From Christiangramia oceanisediminis (GTDB taxonomy: Bacteria > Bacteroidota > Bacteroidia > Flavobacteriales > Flavobacteriaceae): a DNA stretch of 64,000 bases. The position numbers and the translations under genes were made by a program. The stretch lies in assembly GCF_022570735.2 (NCBI RefSeq), contig NZ_JANCNS010000001.1:620001-684000 (forward strand). The letters are read 5' to 3'. Of this stretch, positions 26,388 through 35,217 are shown piece after piece. The notes beneath the pieces were generated by a model that was given only the letters and a program-made list of their open reading frames with translations, made no database searches and was not told where the DNA came from. The stretch's first letter is position 1. Every line of letters begins with the position of its first letter.

Positions 26388-26729
26388 ATGCAAAAAGCAT
26401 CAGGATATACCTCTTTAATTACAGCGTTAGTTTTAACGTTTGCATTGCTGTATCCCTCTGTTCATATTTTTCAACATGCTTTTTCAGGAAATTCAGCATT
26501 AGAACATCTCGATCAATCTACCAGTTCAGATCAAAATATAGTGGACTCCAATATAGATTGTGATATTTGTGACTTTAATTTATCGGGCTACGACTGTCCT
26601 GAATTTCATTCTTACGATGTTTATGTTCCTGTCAAGGAAACCCTTTACTCACTTTCACTAACTCAAACCGCCTGGAGCTCTCCAGACCTCTACTTCTCTC
26701 TAAGAGCACCACCGGCTTCTCGTATTTAA
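26388..26729 (+). CDS. Small exported protein of the metal-receptor operon, C-terminal RxPP motif
   Basis: 113 aa with a hydrophobic N-terminal segment (SLITALVLTFALLYPSV), then His/Asp-containing FQHAF, HLDQ and a CDICDF Cys pair (candidate metal ligands), ending YFSLRAPPASRI. The ending resembles FYVRGPPEGTA of the small protein three genes on. The frame opens at 26352, but ATG 26388 gives the better N-terminus and sits at the predicted transcription start. First gene of the operon, 67 bp before the receptor. No known family recognised. Confidence 0.65.
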   Translation: MQKASGYTSLITALVLTFALLYPSVHIFQHAFSGNSALEHLDQSTSSDQNIVDSNIDCDICDFNLSGYDCPEFHSYDVYVPVKETLYSLSLTQTAWSSPDLYFSLRAPPASRI

Positions 26730-26796
26730 ACAATTGTTTTTTTCGCCTGATTGATTCCTGATCAGGATTATTACACATTTTTTATTTACGAATTTT

Positions 26797-29178
26797 ATGA
26801 AGTTTTTTTGGATAGGTTTATTCTTATCCCTGTTTGGTTACCAATCTTTTTCCCAGAATACCGATAAAAACACTTTATCTGGTACCGTAGAATCTGAAAC
26901 AGGGGATGCTCTTGAAGGTGCTTACGTTAAAATTAACGGTAAGTTCTTCTGGACATCTTCTAATGGAAAATATACTGCGCAATTGATCGATGGTCTCCAT
27001 GAGGTTCACGTAACCATGATAGGTTATGAATCTGTAGATACCGTGGTTAAACTTGACCAGGACCTCCAACTGGATTTTAAACTCAGCCCCTCTGTTACCG
27101 GGCTGGAAGAAGTTTTACTGGAAGGTCACGAACATAAAAAAACGAGTCAGCAGGTATTATATGTTGACAATGAATTTATCGAAAACCAGTTTAGCGGTTC
27201 CCTGGCTTCCACCCTGGAAAGGATGCCGGGTTTTAACGCCATGCAAATAGGCTCCGGGGCCTCGAAACCCATCATTCGCGGGCTGGGTCTCAACCGCGTG
27301 GCTGTAGCCGAAAACGGGATCAAACAGGAAGGACAGCAATGGGGTGCCGATCACGGCCTCGAAATAGATGCTTTACAGGTAGAGAACCTCGAGATCGTCA
27401 AAGGTGTAGGTTCTATCGCTTACGGCAGTGATGCCATAGGCGGCGTGGTTCGCATCAAGAACAATACAACGCCCAGCGAAGGATTTTCGGGGAATGTTTA
27501 CAGCTTTGCCCAGAGCGTGAACAACAGCCTGGGGAGTTCGGTTAAATTGAGCTATTCGCAAGATGACTGGTTCATAAAAGGAAAATTCACGGGGATCTCA
27601 TTTGGTGACTATAGCCTGCCTGCAGAAGAGATCTCCTATCTCAATTTCAATATCCCCATCTATGATGAAAAACTGAAGAATACCGCCGGGAAAGAACTGG
27701 ACTGGTATGGACAGGCAGGGATCATAAAGGATAACTTTTCATCCAGTTTGAGCATTAGCAAAGTCTATCAAAAATCTGGATTTTTCCCAGGCTCGCATGG
27801 CATCCCCGATATAAGCCGGGTGCAGCCTGATGGAGACGCGAGAAATATTGAAGAGCCCTTTCAGCGGGTTACCCACTTCAAGGTTATTAGTAATTCAAAC
27901 TTCATCTATGAAAATGGGGAGCTGGATCTTGATATCGCCTACCAACGCAATCACAGGCAGGAATGGAGTTTATTCCACACCCATTATTCTGGCCAGGAAC
28001 CGCCGGAAGTAAACCCTAATCTGGAGCTGGATTTCGATCTGCATACCTATTCTACCAGGGCTATCTATCATCATAATTTCAACAGGGATCATGAAACTCA
28101 GGTAGGGGTGGATTTACAATGGAAGGATAATGATATAAGCGGTTTCAATTTCCTGCTTCCTGAATACCAGGCCGGAAATTATGCGCTGTTCGCCATTCAT
28201 GAATATAAAGCTTCAGCGAACAATCTTTGGAGCTTTGGACTTCGATTCGATTACGGAATCATTGATATGGAGGGTTACTATGATCCTAATTTATATGAAT
28301 ACTTAATTGGAAGAAACCAACCTGAAGAGACCGCCAGGGCCTATGCACAGCGAAGCGAGGATCTGAACCGGGATTTCAGCAGCCTTAACGCCAGGATGGG
28401 CTGGGATCACAGTTTTAATAAAAACTGGAGCACCAAGATAAATGTTGGAACAGCATTTCGACTGCCAACAGCAATCGAGCTGGGAGCCAATGGGATTCAT
28501 CACGGGTCTTTCAGGCACGAGCAGGGAGATCCCAACCTGGATCCTGAGCAGGGCTTTATGGCCGATCTTAACCTGAGTTTTGTGAAAGATTCTTGGAATA
28601 TCAGCATTAGTCCATACGCCTATTTCTTCAGCAATTATATTTTCCTTAAGCCTACAGGAACCTTTTCGGTACTTCCTCACTCCGGACAGTTATTTAAATA
28701 CACCGAATCTGAAGCTATTCTAACCGGGTTGGAACTTGCGGTAGATAAAGAGTTTGGTCGCTGGCATTTCAGCCTTGCAGGAGAATATTTGTATAACCAG
28801 CAATTGACTTCAGACAGGTCCCGCAATTTTCCTTTGCCGTTCACACCGGCCAACAACCTGTTCACCGAAGTAGGCTATAAATTGTTCCAGGATTCCGGTG
28901 TTTTCAATCTTTCAGAATTGAGCATTAATAACCGGCTAATGATGGAACAGGATCGCATCGCCCAGGGCGAAGAGATCACAACAGGTTATGCGTTATGGGG
29001 CTTAGGCTGGCAAAACAGACTGAACATTAATGGGTTTAAGGCAAGCGTCAACCTCAGGGTAGACAACCTGCTGAATGAGCGATATTTCAACCATACCAGT
29101 TTTTACAGGAGGCTACAGATACCTGAAATGGGAAGAAACATTCAGCTAAACATCAAAATTCCATTTGGCGGCTCATGA
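26797..29178 (+). CDS. TonB-dependent receptor, probable zinc or other metal uptake (ZnuD-like)
   Basis: 793-aa outer-membrane receptor. Signal peptide ending QSFSQ, carboxypeptidase-like domain (LSGTVESETGDALEGAYVK), plug with IIRGLGLNRVAVAENGIKQ (split here) and the QWGADHGLEID segment, then the barrel. The GADH motif in the plug and His-containing plug start (LEGHEHKK) are features I associate with the ZnuD/copper-type receptor group. The His-rich DUF4625 lipoprotein downstream supports a metal ligand. It overlaps the next gene by 4 bp. Confidence 0.87.
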   Translation: MKFFWIGLFLSLFGYQSFSQNTDKNTLSGTVESETGDALEGAYVKINGKFFWTSSNGKYTAQLIDGLHEVHVTMIGYESVDTVVKLDQDLQLDFKLSPSVTGLEEVLLEGHEHKKTSQQVLYVDNEFIENQFSGSLASTLERMPGFNAMQIGSGASKPIIRGLGLNRVAVAENGIKQEGQQWGADHGLEIDALQVENLEIVKGVGSIAYGSDAIGGVVRIKNNTTPSEGFSGNVYSFAQSVNNSLGSSVKLSYSQDDWFIKGKFTGISFGDYSLPAEEISYLNFNIPIYDEKLKNTAGKELDWYGQAGIIKDNFSSSLSISKVYQKSGFFPGSHGIPDISRVQPDGDARNIEEPFQRVTHFKVISNSNFIYENGELDLDIAYQRNHRQEWSLFHTHYSGQEPPEVNPNLELDFDLHTYSTRAIYHHNFNRDHETQVGVDLQWKDNDISGFNFLLPEYQAGNYALFAIHEYKASANNLWSFGLRFDYGIIDMEGYYDPNLYEYLIGRNQPEETARAYAQRSEDLNRDFSSLNARMGWDHSFNKNWSTKINVGTAFRLPTAIELGANGIHHGSFRHEQGDPNLDPEQGFMADLNLSFVKDSWNISISPYAYFFSNYIFLKPTGTFSVLPHSGQLFKYTESEAILTGLELAVDKEFGRWHFSLAGEYLYNQQLTSDRSRNFPLPFTPANNLFTEVGYKLFQDSGVFNLSELSINNRLMMEQDRIAQGEEITTGYALWGLGWQNRLNINGFKASVNLRVDNLLNERYFNHTSFYRRLQIPEMGRNIQLNIKIPFGGS

Positions 29179-29504
29179 AAGATTCAATCTTAAAACATAG
29201 TAGCCTGTTCTTATTGATCCTGCTCGCTGCAGGACCAATAGCCTGGACGACCCACCTCGTCCTGGAAGAGCACGCCAATATCTATGAATTAGATGAACTG
29301 AAAATTAGCAAAAAGACAATACCTCACTGGGGAGATCACTTTTTGCATGCACAATATAAAGGAATACTTCCAAAGATTTTGAAGGGAGAACTCACCGGGT
29401 TATTTCCTTCCTCCAAAAAAGACTTTTTACATGTTGGAATTAGCCATTCAACATTTAATCACCTGAGATTTTATGTAAGAGGACCGCCGGAAGGAACTGC
29501 TTAA
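29175..29504 (+). CDS. Small exported protein with His clusters and C-terminal RxPP motif
   Basis: 109 aa, starting inside the receptor gene (4-bp overlap, so translationally coupled). One N-terminal hydrophobic helix (SLFLLILLAAGPIAWTTHLV) anchors it in or exports it across the inner membrane. Seven His follow in 80 residues (EEHANIYE, HWGDHFLHAQ, VGISHSTFNHL). It ends FYVRGPPEGTA, like the first gene of the operon. No family recognised. Its position between a receptor and a His-tailed lipoprotein suggests a role in metal handling (inference). Confidence 0.65.
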   Translation: MKDSILKHSSLFLLILLAAGPIAWTTHLVLEEHANIYELDELKISKKTIPHWGDHFLHAQYKGILPKILKGELTGLFPSSKKDFLHVGISHSTFNHLRFYVRGPPEGTA

Positions 29505-29556
29505 AACCGAAATCCAATATCTAAACCAAATGATTTAAAAATTTAAAATATAGAAA

Positions 29557-30039
29557 ATGAAAGATTATTTAAAAATTTTAGTTGTATTGCTAACTGTGAG
29601 TGTATTTACAGCATGTAGCGATGATGATGACGCGCTGGACAGCGAGAAACCAACCATTATGTTGAACGAACCTGAAAACGGTGAGGAATTCGAAATTGGC
29701 GGTGAACTGCATTTCGACATTGAGCTTGCCGATAACCAGGGCCTTGCTTCTTACAAAGTAGAGGTACACAGCAACTCAGATGGTCACACTCACTCCGTTG
29801 TTAAGCAACAGGAAGAGACGCCATGGTCTTACGACCAGACTTTCCAGATCACCGGAAATCCGTTAACCTACGATGCACATGAGCACATCGATATTCCAGA
29901 AGGTATCGCTGAAGGTGAATACCACCTGGGGATCATCGTTGTAGATGCAGCCGGAAACCAGGAAGAAGCATTCGTAGAGATTATGCTAGGTCACCATGGT
30001 GATGATCACGACGATCATGATCATGATCACGATCACTAG
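29557..30039 (+). CDS. DUF4625 lipoprotein with His/Asp-rich metal-binding tail
   Basis: 160 aa. Lipobox FTAC is followed by SDDDD, the acidic signature seen in surface lipoproteins of this phylum. The Ig-like DUF4625 domain (TIMLNEPENGEEFEIGG, ELADNQGLASYKVEVH) carries additional His (SDGHTHSV, YDAHEHID). The last 18 residues are almost only His and Asp (HHGDDHDDHDHDH...), a classical zinc/nickel/copper chelating tail. It probably captures metal at the surface for the receptor encoded upstream (inference). Confidence 0.85.
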   Translation: MKDYLKILVVLLTVSVFTACSDDDDALDSEKPTIMLNEPENGEEFEIGGELHFDIELADNQGLASYKVEVHSNSDGHTHSVVKQQEETPWSYDQTFQITGNPLTYDAHEHIDIPEGIAEGEYHLGIIVVDAAGNQEEAFVEIMLGHHGDDHDDHDHDHDH

Positions 30040-30080
30040 AGGTTAGCTGAAAAGATCAACTTCTAATTATCTTATAAATG

Positions 30081-30111
30081 AAAAAGAGGCGCCAAATAGG
30101 CGCCTCTTTTT
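30081..30111. terminator. Bidirectional terminator between convergent genes
   Basis: A perfect 13-bp stem (AAAAAGAGGCGCC at 30081-30093 with 30099-30111) and 5-nt loop. It has A residues before and T residues after, so it works for the metal operon on the plus strand and for the 30112-30750 gene on the minus strand. Confidence 0.9.
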
Positions 30112-30750
30112 TCATTCGACCTTTTTCCCAGGCATTTTGTAAGGCTTTTTTGGCGTTCCGTAAAGTACCATTTCATCCTGTGTAACTTTTTCGATTGGAA
30201 AAACGCTACTTCTTTTACCCGATCTGTAAATAGAAACGAAATAGGTAGCATCGATCTTTTCAAGTCGGATTTTGGTCAGCTCCTTCTTCCCCATTATTTC
30301 CATCACCCTGGGATTACCCAATTCCTTATTGAAGATAAGCCTGAATTTTTCATCATTCCAGTTAAAGTTGAACGATAGTTTCTGAATCTCTTCTGGGCTT
30401 AGATTCGTTTGGGTTTCTTTTAACCTCACGAATTCTGTAACCACCAGCGAGTCCCTTCCATTTGTTTCCGCCTCACTACGTATTCGTATCCGGTCTTCAT
30501 TGACGAACTCTACCAGATCTACCTTATTATCGGCCATGAGGATCCTGTTCTTCTCAATATTTACAGGAAACGAAGTATACAATTCATCAAAGTTATAGTA
30601 CTTCAGGGAATCGGTCTTTATTTCCATCAGCAGGTTTTCAGGAATGGTATAGGTATCGCCTTCTTTGGTCATCAGCCATTTACCCTCCAGTTTCTGAGCG
30701 AAGGCGGCATTCATGACCAGGCAAAAGCATATTAAGCTACTTACTTTCAT
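30112..30750 (-). CDS. Secreted protein of unknown function
   Basis: 212 aa with a signal peptide ending AAFAQ. The first mature residues (LEGKWLMTKEGDTYTIP) resemble the opening strand of lipocalin-like domains, and the protein is mostly beta with many charged turns. The last 25 residues are basic. It starts 14 bp after the stop of the DUF6624 gene, the upstream end of a secreted-protein cluster on this strand. No function assigned. Confidence 0.55.
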   Translation of the reverse strand: MKVSSLICFCLVMNAAFAQKLEGKWLMTKEGDTYTIPENLLMEIKTDSLKYYNFDELYTSFPVNIEKNRILMADNKVDLVEFVNEDRIRIRSEAETNGRDSLVVTEFVRLKETQTNLSPEEIQKLSFNFNWNDEKFRLIFNKELGNPRVMEIMGKKELTKIRLEKIDATYFVSIYRSGKRSSVFPIEKVTQDEMVLYGTPKKPYKMPGKKVE

Positions 30751-30764
30751 CGAATTGATTATTG

Positions 30765-31457
30765 TTACCAGGATCCGGACTCATAGAACTTAGGTTCCGT
30801 GATCCCTTTTTGCTGGTACATTTTCTTGTTCATCTCAAAATGCATCTCGGTCATCTGGTTGAGATAAGATTCTATAGGAGGCAGTCCTACCGCTTTCCTT
30901 CTTTCATTCACCGCAGAACTATCTGCCAAAGGTTTTGGATAGGCCTGGCCAGTCTCAAAATTGTAAGTGACCTGGGTTCCATAGACCTGCTTCTCCCCTG
31001 TATTGATCTTTACACGGTCTACCAATAGGCCATAATTGGAAGGAATGGCATTCCCTTTATCTACTTCGATCTTCATCTTTTCCAGTACTTCTTTCTGAAA
31101 TTCGGGTTTGTGGTCTGAATGCTGTACCATCAGCCAGAAGTTTAATGAACCCTGTCTTCCGGCCAGGTCGAAACCTACAAAGCCATGCTTCTCGAAGATC
31201 TCTTCCAGCCTAAGCTGGTGCGTACTGAAAACACTGTCTTTAAAAGCTTTCCACTCTTCCTGGCTCAAGGCCCTATATTTGCCCTGTGGAATGGATGCTG
31301 CCACCTGGTCTACCTCGGCCATTCCTGCCAGTTCATCGGCCAGTTCCTGGTTGAATTCCACTTCCTTTTCCTTTATTTCAGCTTTATCAGGTTTGGTCTC
31401 ATTTTTACAGCCAAACAAAGCCAGGACCATCATTATAAACACAAATGTCTTTTTCAT
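30765..31457 (-). CDS. DUF6624 family lipoprotein
   Basis: 230-aa lipoprotein (lipobox LFGC) with a charged linker and a DUF6624-type domain: EKHGFVGFDLAGRQGSLNFWLMVQHSDH, split in the family as a Gly-rich strand then the conserved VQH, followed by GLLVDRVKINTGEKQVYGTQ and a closing NERRKAVGLPPIESY. Family function is unknown to me. It lies 14 bp from each neighbour and is probably co-transcribed with the TlpA-like gene upstream. Confidence 0.75.
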   Translation of the reverse strand: MKKTFVFIMMVLALFGCKNETKPDKAEIKEKEVEFNQELADELAGMAEVDQVAASIPQGKYRALSQEEWKAFKDSVFSTHQLRLEEIFEKHGFVGFDLAGRQGSLNFWLMVQHSDHKPEFQKEVLEKMKIEVDKGNAIPSNYGLLVDRVKINTGEKQVYGTQVTYNFETGQAYPKPLADSSAVNERRKAVGLPPIESYLNQMTEMHFEMNKKMYQQKGITEPKFYESGSW

Positions 31458-31471
31458 TTTAAGGTTCCGAA

Positions 31472-32257
31472 TTAATCAACAAAATCTTTCAACCGCCTTC
31501 TAAGGTGTTTCATATCATTGGTAACAGATACAATCTTTCCTTCCTCATTCAGTAATAAATGAGTGGGATAATATTTGATCCCGATGCTATCAGAAATATA
31601 ATTTTGAGATACCGAAATCGTTGGTATTTTGTACTCTTTATCCTCAAAAAACTCATTGAGCTCATCAGGATCATCAAATGCCATGCTGATGAAATTAACA
31701 TCAAGGTTTTGATATTTATTCTTTACGAATTCAAACTCGGGCATTTCAGCCACACAGGGTTTGCAGTTGATAAACCAGTATTTAATGACCAGGTGTTTTC
31801 CCGATAATTGCTTACTGTCATAGGTATTCCCTTCAATGTCCTGAAAGGAAAAACGCGGATAATTTTTGCCAAGATGCCCGGCATTCACGAATTGCATTGA
31901 AGCCAAACTTCGCATGGAGGTGCTTATTTGCTTTTGTGATTTTTCGTCGATTGGAAATAATTTGTAATAAAGACTACTTTTAGCAGCGTTCATTTTAATT
32001 GGAATGAATTTTCCTGAAGTGAGCTTTTCTAAAAAATCGATTTTTGAAATATCATTGGAATGCTCGTCCAAGGCAGAAAAATTGGCCGTAAGGTCGATAT
32101 ATCTATATTGGTAATTATACCATTTATTATAATCACCTTTAAGTTCGTCTACAGCGACATTAGGAGGACCGTACTTTTTTTCTTCTGCACAAGCCAGTAT
32201 GAACAAGGCCAGGAATAGGCTAGTTATGATCTGAATTGCTTTAGGTCTTATTGGCAT
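31472..32257 (-). CDS. TlpA-like thioredoxin-fold lipoprotein
   Basis: 261 aa, lipobox ILAC. An N-terminal region of about 120 residues of unknown fold is followed by a thioredoxin-like domain with active site CKPC in WFINCKPCVAEMPEF and the cis-Pro loop at YYPTHLLL. It probably acts as an envelope thiol-disulfide reductase or isomerase. It is followed at 14 bp by the DUF6624 gene. Confidence 0.85.
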   Translation of the reverse strand: MPIRPKAIQIITSLFLALFILACAEEKKYGPPNVAVDELKGDYNKWYNYQYRYIDLTANFSALDEHSNDISKIDFLEKLTSGKFIPIKMNAAKSSLYYKLFPIDEKSQKQISTSMRSLASMQFVNAGHLGKNYPRFSFQDIEGNTYDSKQLSGKHLVIKYWFINCKPCVAEMPEFEFVKNKYQNLDVNFISMAFDDPDELNEFFEDKEYKIPTISVSQNYISDSIGIKYYPTHLLLNEEGKIVSVTNDMKHLRRRLKDFVD

Positions 32258-32296
32258 TTAATATGAATTTTGAAGGTTAAACAAGGCTAGTTTATT

Positions 32297-33670
32297 TTAG
32301 AAATTTGGAACCCGTACCGTTTCTCCTATCCAGCATCCTACCTTGATCGCATCGCCAGACTTGTACGAAGACTGGAATACTTCCGATTTCTGGGGCGCAA
32401 GACCTTTATAGGCAGCTGCCGCCTGGTTTGCATCGCTTGCTAATGAGGGGTCAACCCTTGCTGCCATTTCCGCATAGTCTGCCGCCAGCCAGTAAACCGC
32501 ACGTTTTGAAAATGGATCAGACCCACAATCATTAACGCTTTTAGAATACATATTCGCGATATGTAAATAGGCAATCCCTAAGGAAGGTTTAGCAGAAAGC
32601 GCTTTCTTATAAAAAGTTCGGGCCTGGCCCAGATTACCCTGGTCCCTATAGTTGTTCGCAATTTTGTAAAATATCTTTGCCTTATCAGCTTTATTGGTTT
32701 CAAGCTCTGCCGCTTCGTTATAATAATTAAGTGCCTTAAGCCGGTCGCCTTCCGCTTCAGCTAACTGCCCGAGCGAATAAGCCGACCTTGCTGAGGGCTC
32801 TAATTTATGAAGTGCTTCAGAAACCTTGAAAAACAACGGATCCTTAGTACAGTTCTTAGCTGAAAGCCTTGCATTGGCCTTTTGCAACCAATCTACTTCA
32901 GAACTATTAGACGTAAAGTCTTTGTTATACAGCGCGATCAAATTATCACAATCGGCTCTCTGACCTAACTTCCCATTGATACTCTTTTTTACGGTACTGT
33001 AGGCTTCCAGGTTGGTTTCAGCAGATTTCAGGATATTTTTTTCCTCTGTGGTCAAGGTTTTGCCAGATTCCTGCTTTTCGATCAAACTGGCAAGACTCTC
33101 TGCCAGTTCATTCTCCTCTTCCTCTACTTTGGCAATCACCTCATCATATTTTTCAAAAACATCTTCCAGGGAGCGTTCACCTGCATCCTGCAGGTCAACC
33201 AGCAAAGAGAAGTAGGCATACAAGCCTACAGGACTTGTAAAGTTTTCTCTGTCTTCATTAAAGGCTTTATCGAAAGCCTTGTATTGCTCAGCTTTAGAAC
33301 CAATTTTATTTTTATACTTCAGCTTGGCTTCTTCAGAATAAATATCACCCTTACTGGTTTTATTTGGATATAGCTCTAATCTAGCCTTCCAGATTTCAGA
33401 TAATTCATCGATCAATTCCTCTTTATCCCCATCTTCAGCATTCTCTAGTTTTTTCCTTATGGCTTTTTCAAGATAGATATAGGTATTAAGGCTGTACTCC
33501 GGGCATTCCTCCCATAATTCCAGTAATGCGGGATAGGCAGCATCGTAATTCTCGGCTTTCGCATCATCATAGGCCAAAGCTCCCATGGTAATGCAATCAT
33601 TGGATTGAGCGCTTATAGTTCCCACACACATTGTGGTTAATGCAAACAAAATTAAAGGTCGTATTTTCAT
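32297..33670 (-). CDS. Secreted tetratricopeptide-repeat protein
   Basis: 457 aa with a signal peptide ending TISAQ. TPR-type helices occur at about residues 25-75, and three or more repeats at 290-370 (SAYSLGQLAEAEGDRLKALNYYNEA and KIFYKIANNYRDQGNLGQA, each given in part). Three Cys pairs are spread along the protein. The central part is a charged coiled-coil-like helix. It probably scaffolds an envelope complex. It is 40 bp upstream of the TlpA-like gene. Confidence 0.8.
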   Translation of the reverse strand: MKIRPLILFALTTMCVGTISAQSNDCITMGALAYDDAKAENYDAAYPALLELWEECPEYSLNTYIYLEKAIRKKLENAEDGDKEELIDELSEIWKARLELYPNKTSKGDIYSEEAKLKYKNKIGSKAEQYKAFDKAFNEDRENFTSPVGLYAYFSLLVDLQDAGERSLEDVFEKYDEVIAKVEEEENELAESLASLIEKQESGKTLTTEEKNILKSAETNLEAYSTVKKSINGKLGQRADCDNLIALYNKDFTSNSSEVDWLQKANARLSAKNCTKDPLFFKVSEALHKLEPSARSAYSLGQLAEAEGDRLKALNYYNEAAELETNKADKAKIFYKIANNYRDQGNLGQARTFYKKALSAKPSLGIAYLHIANMYSKSVNDCGSDPFSKRAVYWLAADYAEMAARVDPSLASDANQAAAAYKGLAPQKSEVFQSSYKSGDAIKVGCWIGETVRVPNF

Positions 33671-33873
33671 TTTTCGATGTTTGAGGGATTGATCATTTTC
33701 AGAAACTCCTGTTAATTTCAGTTCTCTTATTATTTATTCAATCTTTAAAATTTTCAACCAGTATGCATTTAATATTCAGCTGAAAATCTACCTGCTTAAG
33801 ATCCCCATACCCCAGAAAGGCAGAATAAGAATTCTAATTTCGCAGCTTCAAGATATAATTTTTTTGATGCTCT

Positions 33874-33920
33874 GTCTGTCAAGTTAAGTTTTTTCTTTCT
33901 AACGGTGCCGCTTATTAGCA
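33874..33920. repeat. Intergenic repeat, partial copy
   Basis: Carries the tract TCAAGTTAA...TTTTCTTTCTAACGGTG shared with the repeat family at 37.0 and 39.5 kb. It lies immediately downstream of the 33931 gene. Only the block near the core is kept. Confidence 0.5.
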
Positions 33921-33930
33921 TCCGGATTTT

Positions 33931-34668
33931 TTAGCTACAGGTCTTATGATTCGAAAACAACTTATGAAAAAAATTACCCACCTTATCAAAAAGGTTGCGT
34001 TCCTGGACCAAAGCGATCCCACCAAGTGGCGTATTATCTTCGGTTAGTTGGATATTGAAATACCTGTTTTTTCTATAAAATCTTACCTCCTCTGTTTTAA
34101 AGCCTATGAAGGAAATTATCAAATAATTTTTGTCCTTAATTTTTTCAACTGGGATTTTGAATATAAACTCTCCTTTTAGATTGCTTTGTGTTCCTATTCT
34201 CGAGTCTTTGAGGATCACATTAGTCCCAGGGATCGCTTCACCATTTAAATCAGTGATTTTACCCTTGACAGTAATGGAATCATTAATGGTTTTCACAGGT
34301 AATACGCTTTGCCAGTTCGCTTTGTCCAACTGTTCCAGCTTATAAGAATTGGGTTTGGCAATTACAGGTTCAGTTAGGCCAATCATAGAACCAAAGCCAA
34401 TAAAGAATGTAATTTTAGAAAGTGTTTGTTTAGAAATTGTGTGGTTCCTTTTCCTATTTCTCGCGCTTAGTCCTTGTATTTGAGAGGGATTCAGTTTTCC
34501 ACAAACTGCCCCGGAAACTTTGAGTTTTTCAATAATTTCTTTTTTCCTAACTCCAGTGAAATCAATGACCTGTTTTTGACATTTATCACAAAACTTATTT
34601 TCTCCAAGACTTTTCATTGCATTCCAGTCCTGGTCGCAAGCGTTTATTAATTCAATTCTATTTCGCAT
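33931..34668 (-). CDS. Cytoplasm-to-envelope protein with N-terminal Cys motif and carboxypeptidase-like domain
   Basis: 245 aa. The N-terminus has a CDQDWNAMKSLG...FCDKCQKQVIDFTG motif, a zinc-ribbon-like pattern I have seen in many Bacteroidota proteins and that may be cytoplasmic. A single membrane helix (about 85-103) follows, then a carboxypeptidase-like regulatory beta-sandwich (VKGKITDLNGEAIPGTNVIL) placed outside. This single-pass layout suggests a signalling or anchoring protein. Function unknown. Confidence 0.7.
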   Translation of the reverse strand: MRNRIELINACDQDWNAMKSLGENKFCDKCQKQVIDFTGVRKKEIIEKLKVSGAVCGKLNPSQIQGLSARNRKRNHTISKQTLSKITFFIGFGSMIGLTEPVIAKPNSYKLEQLDKANWQSVLPVKTINDSITVKGKITDLNGEAIPGTNVILKDSRIGTQSNLKGEFIFKIPVEKIKDKNYLIISFIGFKTEEVRFYRKNRYFNIQLTEDNTPLGGIALVQERNLFDKVGNFFHKLFSNHKTCS

Positions 34669-34708
34669 ATATTTTTTTAATTCCGGCGAATGTTGGTTCC
34701 TAATTTAT

Positions 34709-35008
34709 TTAAACCGCAAATCTTTGGTCGAGATAATCTTTTAGAAAAATCATGATCCCAATAGTTATGAATATGGAGATGGCCAGCATTTTGAACTGTT
34801 TGAATAATTCTCTTTTTGCGTTTGCCTTGATTTGGGCAATTACTTTTTCTAAATGATCTTCTTCAATTTTTTCAAACAAAATACCATCTGTTCTTATTTT
34901 ATCAACGTGAATAGTATCTCTTATATCTTCCTTGAATTTTGGCCTGTTTGAATACAAAAGCGACTTATTATGCTCGTGAAGACTTTTTGGACCTCTTTCA
35001 ACAGACAT
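34709..35008 (-). CDS. Small tail-anchored membrane protein
   Basis: 99 aa: a polar region with a helical, charged stretch (LEKVIAQIKANAKRELFKQF), one C-terminal membrane helix (MLAISIFITIGIMIFL) and a short tail. It lies 40 bp upstream of the Cys-motif protein on the same strand and may be a partner of it. No family recognised. Confidence 0.55.
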   Translation of the reverse strand: MSVERGPKSLHEHNKSLLYSNRPKFKEDIRDTIHVDKIRTDGILFEKIEEDHLEKVIAQIKANAKRELFKQFKMLAISIFITIGIMIFLKDYLDQRFAV

Positions 35009-35217
35009 ATCTTGAAATAATTTATTATTAATTGAAAATTAGAATGATAATGCGATTCCTAAAGTTAAATAATTTTTATTTAGGGCAATCTTATCAATTT
35101 ATAAACAAGCTTTATGCTTGGCGAGTTTATAACTTTAAATCCTTATCTGAGGTCTGTTAAAGTCGTATTCTTTTAACGATCGCTTGCAGGCAACCTGTTC
35201 CAGCGCAATTATATAGC

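Noticed and set aside
26324..26563. Plus-strand 79-aa frame at the start of the metal operon
   Set aside because: It begins upstream of the promoter's predicted start and its frame is contradicted by the longer frame with a proper N-terminal helix.
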